Shown: positions 35,410 through 42,146 of the stretch, in pieces | How positions within the stretch are numbered: position 1 is the stretch's first letter | Layout: each line of letters begins with the position of its first letter | Assembly: GCA_021779955.1 (NCBI GenBank) | Contig: JAJXZS010000016.1 | Coordinates: 1 to 42,146 of the forward strand | DNA: 42,146 bases | Direction: 5' to 3' | Source: Chloroflexota bacterium | Lineage (GTDB): Bacteria > Chloroflexota > Anaerolineae > Anaerolineales > Anaerolineaceae | Translations under genes and position numbers: made by a program | Notes under the pieces: model-generated | Told to the model about the DNA's origin: nothing | What the model saw: only the letters and a program-made list of their open reading frames with translations | Database searches by the model: none

Positions 35410-36150
35410 ATGACAATTATCGAAAATGCAAAACGAGAGATCGACCTGGTATACCAGCGCGACCCCGCTGCCAGGTCAGCCCTGGAAATCATCCTGGCGT
35501 ATCCGGGCGTGCATGCCCTTATCGGTTACCGCATTTCGCACTGGCTTTGGTCGCACAAACTCAAGCTTCTTGGCAGGCTGAATTCACAGCTTGTGCGCTT
35601 CCTCACCGGCATCGAGATCCATCCGGGCGCCCGCATCGGAAGGGGTCTGTTCATCGATCACGGTATGGGCGTGGTCATCGGCGAGACAGCCGAAATCGGT
35701 GATAACGTCACCATGTACCACGGCGTCACCCTGGGCGGCGTCAGCCTCGAGAAGGGCAAGCGCCATCCCACCATCGGGAATGGGGTGGTCATCGGTGCAG
35801 GCGCAAAGGTGCTAGGCCCGATCGTCATCGGAGAAAACAGCCGCATCGGCGCAAATGCCGTCGTCGTACACTCTGTTCCGCCCAACTCGGTTGTGACGGG
35901 TGTGCCCGGTCAGGTGGTGGTGCGCAGCCGCCCGCGCAGCGTCAACGTGGACCTCGAGCACGGCCGCCTTCCGGATACCCTCGGCGACTCGGTGATCTCG
36001 CTGTTAAACCGCATCGAAACCGTCGAGAAGATCCTGCATGTACACCCGGCCGGGTTGCCAGTCACAAACAAAGATGACGATCATCACGAACCTGCCATCA
36101 TCCACTCGCCAGACCACGGTGTCTGGCACGGAGAAGATTTCTCCATCTGA
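35410..36150 (+). CDS. cysE: Serine O-acetyltransferase
   Basis: 246 residues. Acetylates serine with acetyl-CoA, giving the substrate of CysK. N-terminal helical part (about 1-60, with [20 protein letters not shown]), then a left-handed beta-helix of hexapeptide repeats: [41 protein letters not shown] in two steps, and [19 protein letters not shown] His/Asp-rich C-terminal extension (about 220-246) goes past the usual end. Operon with cysK. Confidence 0.95.
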   Translation: MTIIENAKREIDLVYQRDPAARSALEIILAYPGVHALIGYRISHWLWSHKLKLLGRLNSQLVRFLTGIEIHPGARIGRGLFIDHGMGVVIGETAEIGDNVTMYHGVTLGGVSLEKGKRHPTIGNGVVIGAGAKVLGPIVIGENSRIGANAVVVHSVPPNSVVTGVPGQVVVRSRPRSVNVDLEHGRLPDTLGDSVISLLNRIETVEKILHVHPAGLPVTNKDDDHHEPAIIHSPDHGVWHGEDFSI

Positions 36151-36263
36151 ATTCTCATCAAAAACCATATGCTCCCCGACGGGCTAAATCTGCAATAATA
36201 AGGGCATAAGCAAAATTGACCGGGTGATAAGGACCATTCATAGGAAAACTGGGTACGCAAAAT

Positions 36264-37208
36264 ATGACAGATAGTCATTCGCAACATTCTTCCAGCCGAG
36301 ATAACCGCTCCAGGTTTGGACCCGCGATGTTTCGATTCATTACCATGGCCGCATCGTCGGGCGTAAAATTGTTCAACCTGGACAGGTACAACGGTCAGCT
36401 CGAAGTTATGGGGCAAACTCGTTACTACATACTTCATGCACCCGAGAATCTCGATCCATCAACGCCGGTTCCTCTTGTGGTCACCTTCCACGGCTTTGCT
36501 GAATGGCCCATGCACGTCATGCGCACCAGCCGTTGGAACGACCTGGCGGACAAATACGGCTTCATCGTCGTCTATCCCTCAGGTTCGGGTATGCCCAAGC
36601 GCTGGCGCACAGGAGTTTCGGGTACCTCGTATGACGACGCGACGCCCGACATCCGCTTCGTCACCGATCTCATCGCTGATCTGCAGGCGAGATACAACAT
36701 CGACAGCAGGCGAATCTACCTGAACGGCTTCTCAAATGGCGGTGGAATCTCGCACATGCTTGCTTTCCAGATGGCTGACCGTATTGCAGCCTTTGGAAGT
36801 GTCTCCGGCGCGCTCATCTATCCCACGCAGGGGCAGGCGCTCGCCCGCCCGGTCCCCTTCATCGCCTTTCACGGAACGGCAGACCACATCGTGCCCTTCT
36901 ACGGCGGGTCGACAAACCACTTCAGGTTCAGCTTCCCGCCTGTCACCAACTGGGTACGAAACTGGGCAGATCTCAATGGCTGCGATCCAACGCCAAAGGC
37001 GATCTTCAACTCTCCCCACGTGACCGGCCAACAATACGATGGCTCCGGCCCGGATGAAGAGGTGGTCTTCTACACAATCGTCGGCGGCGGCCACGCGTGG
37101 CCTGGGGGAGTGCCGCTCCCTCGCTGGATTGCAGGTAGAACCACCCAGGAGATCGATGCCACCGAATTGATGTGGCAATTCTTCAGCAGGCATCCCCTGC
37201 CTGGCTGA
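36264..37208 (+). CDS. PHB-depolymerase-family esterase (alpha/beta hydrolase)
   Basis: 314 residues. Catalytic triad visible: S157 in GFSNGGG, D207 in FHGTADHIVPF, H277 in GGGHAWPGG. The region VVTFHGFAEWP (72-82) forms the oxyanion side. It matches the family of polyhydroxybutyrate depolymerases and feruloyl/acetyl-xylan esterases. No clear signal peptide follows ATG 36264, and no good ribosome site is seen; an ATG at 36330 (MFRFITMAAS) is another possibility. The substrate is unknown. It stands alone between cysE and a convergent gene. Confidence 0.85.
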   Translation: MTDSHSQHSSSRDNRSRFGPAMFRFITMAASSGVKLFNLDRYNGQLEVMGQTRYYILHAPENLDPSTPVPLVVTFHGFAEWPMHVMRTSRWNDLADKYGFIVVYPSGSGMPKRWRTGVSGTSYDDATPDIRFVTDLIADLQARYNIDSRRIYLNGFSNGGGISHMLAFQMADRIAAFGSVSGALIYPTQGQALARPVPFIAFHGTADHIVPFYGGSTNHFRFSFPPVTNWVRNWADLNGCDPTPKAIFNSPHVTGQQYDGSGPDEEVVFYTIVGGGHAWPGGVPLPRWIAGRTTQEIDATELMWQFFSRHPLPG

Positions 37209-37238
37209 AATAAAACTGCCCGGGAAATCCCGGGCAGT
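37208..37238 (-). terminator. Intrinsic terminator of the CAP/LysM gene
   Basis: ACTGCCCGGG (37215-37224) and CCCGGGCAGT (37229-37238) form a perfect stem with a 4-nt loop. On the minus strand it is followed by TTTTATTTC. It lies between convergent genes; the plus side has no T-run. Confidence 0.8.
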
Positions 37239-37252
37239 CGTTGTGCTGATCC

Positions 37253-38245
37253 TCAAGCTTTTGGCTTCTTCTTGAACATCGAGACGCTGATCATCACGAT
37301 CAGCCCGATCGCGCTCACCACGACAAGCCCAAATCCAAGTGTTGGACGGTCGATCGTGGATAGCGCATCGAACACGCCCGGCTCGGGAGTTGGCGTGATC
37401 GTACGCGTCGGGGTGGCAGTGACGGGTCGTGGAGTGCGTGTGGGGGTGCGTGTGGGGCGCGGCACAGTCGAAGTGCGCGTGGGGCTCACCGTTGCGGTCG
37501 GCGCCTTGCGGATGATCAGTGTGTTGCCGGCGTAAATATCGATGCCCGTCAGGCCGTTCAGGGCCTGCAGTTCCTGCACCGTCACGCCGTATGCCTCTGC
37601 GATACTGGCGAGCGATTGGCCGTACAGGATCTTGTGATAGACCGAGCCGTCCGCGTCCGGCGTCGAGGTGACTACGCCGTAGATATATTGGCTCATGTCC
37701 GGGGTGCCTGCCACGATCGTCGAACTGGATCCGCTGCTCGAGCTTGAACTGCTGTCCCTGCCGGCGGTGCTTCCGCCTGTGGAATACGCCGCGTGCACCA
37801 CGAAATAAGTCATCCCGCCGCTCTGATAGACACCCGCCCCAATATCGGTGTACGCCGGCTCCACCATCGGCAGCATATGCGCTGAATCCGACCACCAACC
37901 CTGGATATCTCCCAGTGTTGCGGTATACCCGCAGGCGATATTTTCGGTAGCCCAAACGGTCGAACCGCCTCCATAACCTGCGTCAGCCACCCGCCCGCGC
38001 ACATTACCCAGATGTGTGCAGCTTCCATAACTCGCCATGGTTGCGGCAGTCGATTGGGCGGTGCCCATCAATATGGAATTGACCGCCAGCGCAGGCAAGC
38101 CGTTCGCCGTCCGCATCGAATTGACCAGGCTGATCAGGTCGCTTGCAGTGACCGAGCTCTCGGCTGTCGCCTTCGATGCAGGGAGCACCAGTGCAAGCAC
38201 CAGTGCAAACAAAGCAAATATACGAGTTAAATTAAAACGGCGCAT
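37253..38245 (-). CDS. CAP-domain (SCP/PR1-like) and LysM surface protein, membrane anchored
   Basis: 330 residues. Signal peptide 1-28 (LTRIFALFALVLALVLPASK, likely cut after ATA), CAP domain about 34-155 (LVNSMRTANGLPALAVNSIL; ENIACGY; WWSDSAHMLPMVEPAYTDIG), Ser-rich linker about 164-176, LysM about 203-246 (YKI-like HKILYGQSLASIAEAYGV, then LNGLTGIDIYAGNTLII), Thr/Pro-rich stalk about 250-292, one membrane helix about 305-323 and a KKKPKA tail. The LysM suggests peptidoglycan binding. The promoter -10 ends 7 nt before the ATG and no ribosome site is present, so the mRNA may be leaderless. Confidence 0.9.
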   Translation of the reverse strand: MRRFNLTRIFALFALVLALVLPASKATAESSVTASDLISLVNSMRTANGLPALAVNSILMGTAQSTAATMASYGSCTHLGNVRGRVADAGYGGGSTVWATENIACGYTATLGDIQGWWSDSAHMLPMVEPAYTDIGAGVYQSGGMTYFVVHAAYSTGGSTAGRDSSSSSSSGSSSTIVAGTPDMSQYIYGVVTSTPDADGSVYHKILYGQSLASIAEAYGVTVQELQALNGLTGIDIYAGNTLIIRKAPTATVSPTRTSTVPRPTRTPTRTPRPVTATPTRTITPTPEPGVFDALSTIDRPTLGFGLVVVSAIGLIVMISVSMFKKKPKA

Positions 38246-38252
38246 CGTCCAA

Positions 38253-38258
38253 ATTATA
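38253..38258 (-). promoter_or_regulatory. -10 element of the CAP/LysM gene (leaderless candidate)
   Basis: TATAAT on the minus strand, 7 nt before the start codon, so transcription would start at or next to the ATG. A TTGACA at 38289-38284 is too far (25-bp spacer). Confidence 0.55.
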
Positions 38259-38293
38259 CACGATACGCCGTGAACTTTGGAATTGTCAAGGAT

Positions 38294-38716
38294 TTAGCGC
38301 AAACTGCGTTCGACGAAATTCATCCCCATGGCTTCCGCAACGGTCAGGAAATCTGTAGAAGAGATCATACCGATGATCTTGCCATCGTCATCTACAACCG
38401 GAAGATGATGGATGCGCATTGATTTCATCAACCCGGCGCATTCCGGCAGGCTCATATCAATATGAACGGTCCTCACAGGTGTTACCATGATGTCCCGAAT
38501 CTTGAGCTCGGCAGGATTCTTCTCCTGGGCCACAATTTTGTCGCAAATATCGATCGATGTAACGATCCCGTATTCCGGGTTGTCCGACGTCTTCTCCACG
38601 ATCAGGGCATTCATATAGCGGTGCCGCATCAACGCCAGTCCCTCGTTGACCGTTGCCTCTGGGTTGACAAACACGACCAAATCCTTCATCCAATCTTTGA
38701 CGGTCGTCAGCTGCAT
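38294..38716 (-). CDS. CBS-domain pair protein
   Basis: 140 residues made of two CBS domains (about 6-65 and 76-135). Typical strands and turns: VNEGLALMRHRYMNALIVE, GIVTSIDICDKIV, then MRIHHLPVVDDDGKIIGMIS. Such pairs bind adenine nucleotides or similar ligands and regulate partner proteins. It is stand-alone, with no fused effector, so the target is unknown. GGAG precedes ATG 38716. It has its own promoter; the CAP/LysM gene downstream also appears to have its own. Confidence 0.92.
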   Translation of the reverse strand: MQLTTVKDWMKDLVVFVNPEATVNEGLALMRHRYMNALIVEKTSDNPEYGIVTSIDICDKIVAQEKNPAELKIRDIMVTPVRTVHIDMSLPECAGLMKSMRIHHLPVVDDDGKIIGMISSTDFLTVAEAMGMNFVERSLR

Positions 38717-38780
38717 TCCTCACTCCTTTCACAGGTGCTGAGTAATGGTTGAAATAGCGTAGAGTTCTGCCTGAATTCAC

Positions 38781-38807
38781 TGTATACCATTCAAATTCAT
38801 AAGTCAA
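38781..38807 (-). promoter_or_regulatory. Promoter of the CBS-pair gene
   Basis: On the minus strand TTGACT (38807-38802), a 15-bp spacer and TATACA (38786-38781) with extended -10 TGg. It is about 65 bp before the start codon. Confidence 0.5.
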
Positions 38808-38839
38808 TCGCCGTTTGTCAGATGATACTCAGCGCTTCA

Positions 38840-39610
38840 TCATCCGTCGAAAGTCCACTTCTTTAGCTGACTGATCAGCTTGTGAGCAGTCAGGTCCAAT
38901 TGGACAGGCGTGATCGACACGTACCCCTCCGCCAGATCGCCAAAATCGGTGCCGCTCTCCGCCACCCCTGTCGGGGCTTCCCCGCCGATCCAGTAATACG
39001 GCCGCCCTCGCGGATCTTCGCGTCTCACCAGTTCGTCGCGGTAGATACGCTGTCCCTGCCGCGAAATGCGGTACCCCTTCAATTCTGACTCTTTCAAATA
39101 GGGAACATTCACATTCAACAAAGCATGGTCTGGCAGTGGGTCGCTCAGCAGCTTTTCGGCAATTTTCCTCGTCACTGTCGCCGCCGTGGCATAATCGAGA
39201 GGGCCGCTGAAATACTCGGGGGCATCCAGCGAGACGGCGATGGCAGGGATTCCCGAAATGGCTGCCTCCATTGCGGCTGTGACCGTGCCGGAGTAGGTCA
39301 GATCGTGCCCAATATTGGCGTTCGGGTTGATGCCTGACACGACCATGTCGATCGGCTTCTCGATGACGCCAAGCATGGCCAGCGCCACGCAATCCGAAGG
39401 CGCGCCGTCAGAACCCAGTGCCGTCGTCCCGTCTGCGAGGGTAAATGCCTTGACCCGCAGCGGCCGGCTCAGCGTCTTCACGTGCCCCGAAGCAGACCAG
39501 TTGTGGTCAGGAGCAAGCACGCTCACCTCTCCCAACTTGCGAAATTCCTGCGCCAAAGCCAGGAGCCCTGCAGCAAAAACACCATCGTCGTTCGTCACCA
39601 AAAAGTGCAT
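38840..39610 (-). CDS. surE: 5'/3'-nucleotidase SurE
   Basis: 256 residues from ATG 39610, which has AGAGG upstream; an in-frame GTG at 39628 is less likely because SurE starts at the conserved strand (MHFLVTNDDG). Metal-binding D8/D9 are in that segment, with Ser and Asn ligands in APDHNWSASGH and VSGINPNANIG. SurE dephosphorylates nucleoside monophosphates in survival and stress. TATAAT at 39646-39641 may be its -10; no -35 was found. Confidence 0.95.
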   Translation of the reverse strand: MHFLVTNDDGVFAAGLLALAQEFRKLGEVSVLAPDHNWSASGHVKTLSRPLRVKAFTLADGTTALGSDGAPSDCVALAMLGVIEKPIDMVVSGINPNANIGHDLTYSGTVTAAMEAAISGIPAIAVSLDAPEYFSGPLDYATAATVTRKIAEKLLSDPLPDHALLNVNVPYLKESELKGYRISRQGQRIYRDELVRREDPRGRPYYWIGGEAPTGVAESGTDFGDLAEGYVSITPVQLDLTAHKLISQLKKWTFDG

Positions 39611-39724
39611 CGCGTTCGCCTCTTTCACCGTTGTGAGATAATTATACCGTTATGGCCAAACCCCCACGATTGGTGGCATTTGTCTTCGCAGGTCCAAAAT
39701 CGAAATGCAGAATGCCCGATCTTA

Positions 39725-39733
39725 TGATATACT
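39725..39733 (+). promoter_or_regulatory. Extended -10 promoter of rpsB-tsf
   Basis: TGATATACT (TGn-TATACT), identical to the nonamer before the DUF3090 gene. It predicts a leader of about 120 nt that contains a TACCG/CGGTA hairpin (near 39741-39756), possibly involved in S2 autoregulation. Confidence 0.5.
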
Positions 39734-39860
39734 TCGATGGCTACCGGTCGAACGGTAAGTACCTAATCTTCACGTCCCCTGATCTTTCCGGCGTGCCGCA
39801 TAGCGGTGAGAGAAAGAGCAGACGGGGGCGCCAGAAATAACGCAAAGGAGTAAGTGAAAC

Positions 39861-40739
39861 ATGGCTTCAATTATCTCAATGAAAGCCCTGTTGGAAAGCG
39901 GTGTACACTTCGGTCACCGCACCAACAAATGGAATCCCCTCATGCGGCCTTATATCTTCACCGAGCGCAATGGGATCCATATCATCGATTTACAGCAAAC
40001 TGTAAAACTTCTCACAGTTGCATACAACCTGGTTCGTGACTCGGCCGCAGCCGGCGGTACGGTGCTCTTTATTGGCACCAAGCGCCAGGCGCAGGAAACC
40101 ATCTCTGAAGAGGCCATGCGCTGCGGTATGCCCTATGTCACCGAGCGGTGGCTGGGTGGCATGATCACAAACTGGTCCACCATGTACAATCGTATTCAAG
40201 AACTCGAACGCCTTGAGAAACTGCGTGACACCGGTGAAATTCACCGCCTTACCAAAAAGGAAGGCCTGCTCATTGAGCGCGAGATCGTTCGTCTGCAAAG
40301 CCGCCTTTCGGGTGTCCGCAACATGAAATCCACGCCTGACCTGGTCTTCATCGTTGACGTTGTGCGCGAGCACACGGCGGTTCACGAAGCCAACGTGAAG
40401 GGCATCCCTGTCCTCGCCCTCGTCGATACCAATTGCGACCCCCGCGGCGTTGACTATGTGATCCCATCGAACGATGATGCCATTCGCGCCATCAAACTGC
40501 TCGTCGGCAAGGTCGCCGATGCAGTGATCGAAGGAAAAGCCATGGCCAGCAAGGAAGAGGGAGAACAACCTTCCGAAGCTGCTGAAGGTGCAGCTGAAAG
40601 CCGTCCTGCAGCCCCCGCCCGCCCGCGTATGGAAGAGGAAAGCGACCTTGAGGATAAAGACCTCCTCGGCGCTTCCACCCTGGCAAAACTCGGTTCCAAA
40701 GTCGACGAAATTGCCGACGAGATCGAGGACGAACAATAA
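39861..40739 (+). CDS. rpsB: Small ribosomal subunit protein uS2
   Basis: 292 residues. [20 protein letters not shown] at 3-22, the stretch [20 protein letters not shown] and the signature [18 protein letters not shown] identify uS2. The final 50 or so residues form a Glu/Ala-rich acidic extension beyond the usual ~240. AAAGGAG lies before the ATG. It is followed by tsf after 76 nt, the usual order. Confidence 0.97.
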   Translation: MASIISMKALLESGVHFGHRTNKWNPLMRPYIFTERNGIHIIDLQQTVKLLTVAYNLVRDSAAAGGTVLFIGTKRQAQETISEEAMRCGMPYVTERWLGGMITNWSTMYNRIQELERLEKLRDTGEIHRLTKKEGLLIEREIVRLQSRLSGVRNMKSTPDLVFIVDVVREHTAVHEANVKGIPVLALVDTNCDPRGVDYVIPSNDDAIRAIKLLVGKVADAVIEGKAMASKEEGEQPSEAAEGAAESRPAAPARPRMEEESDLEDKDLLGASTLAKLGSKVDEIADEIEDEQ

Positions 40740-40815
40740 TCAAGCAGCTACCGGCATCCTTCCATCGTGGATTGGGATCAGCCGAAATCTAAGACTGATG
40801 AAATAAGGGATTGAA

Positions 40816-42146
<1,331 letters not shown>

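Noticed and set aside
36216-36244. Promoter TTGACC-17-CATAGG for the PHB-depolymerase-like gene
   Set aside because: The -10 matches consensus at only three positions; not strong enough to list.
39652-39840. 62-codon plus-strand reading frame between surE and rpsB
   Set aside because: No good ribosome site, unremarkable sequence with a basic tail, and it covers the predicted rpsB promoter and leader. Treated as non-coding.

Overview
The window reads as a chromosomal segment of a Chloroflexota bacterium, most likely class Anaerolineae. This is inferred from protein content: a DUF3090 gene overlapping an SCO1664-type kinase-like gene, a cassette of LiaF-like membrane proteins with PspC, a secreted protein with DUF11-like repeats, and CAP/LysM surface proteins. 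It is also inferred from moderately GC-rich coding with sigma-70-type promoters. No tRNA, rRNA, CRISPR array, transposase or prophage gene was seen. Most genes are core housekeeping genes in short, tightly spaced operons.

Layout. 1-3023 (minus): the N-terminal 658 codons of a secreted repeat protein that runs off the left edge, then an orphan OmpR/PhoB-type response regulator. A PhoB-box-like direct repeat lies between them. 3226-5311 (plus): rplS with promoter and terminator, a class I glutamine-amidotransferase-like hydrolase, and murI. 5343-6648: DUF3090 plus kinase-like pair. 6653-10517: homoserine dehydrogenase, an unknown thiolase-like protein, folK, folP and a family 2 glycosyltransferase, coupled by overlaps. 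10559-12025: lpdA. 12036-12436: five 85-bp tandem units, each able to form a hairpin. 12570-16616: a greatly enlarged secA. 16716-18245: an S1-domain protein (rpsA type). 18258-19846: M19 dipeptidase and a membrane protein, converging on a minus-strand flavoprotein reductase (to 21195). 21355-25970: active plus inactive M16 peptidases, acpS, a metallophosphoesterase and a ParB-like protein.

25996-26334 (minus): a small unknown gene behind a perfect-consensus promoter with a Gram-positive-type LexA box in its spacer. 26478-29683: frr, uppS, cdsA and glpX. 29695-34080 (minus): a SIMPL lipoprotein and a five-gene LiaF-like/PspC membrane cassette. 34190-36150 (plus): cysK and cysE behind a long leader with a 13-codon reading frame containing two Cys codons and mutually exclusive stems. 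36264-37208: a PHB-depolymerase-like esterase. 37253-39610 (minus): CAP/LysM protein, CBS-pair protein and surE. 39725-42146 (plus): rpsB, tsf, a strong intrinsic terminator, and the start of pyrH, which runs off the right edge.

The most notable regulatory candidates are the LexA-controlled small gene (26232-26334) and the putative cysteine attenuator of cysKE (34190-34451). The most notable protein oddities are the ~1350-residue SecA and the unknown gene between hom and folK. All functions are inferred from motifs read by eye; no database search was possible.
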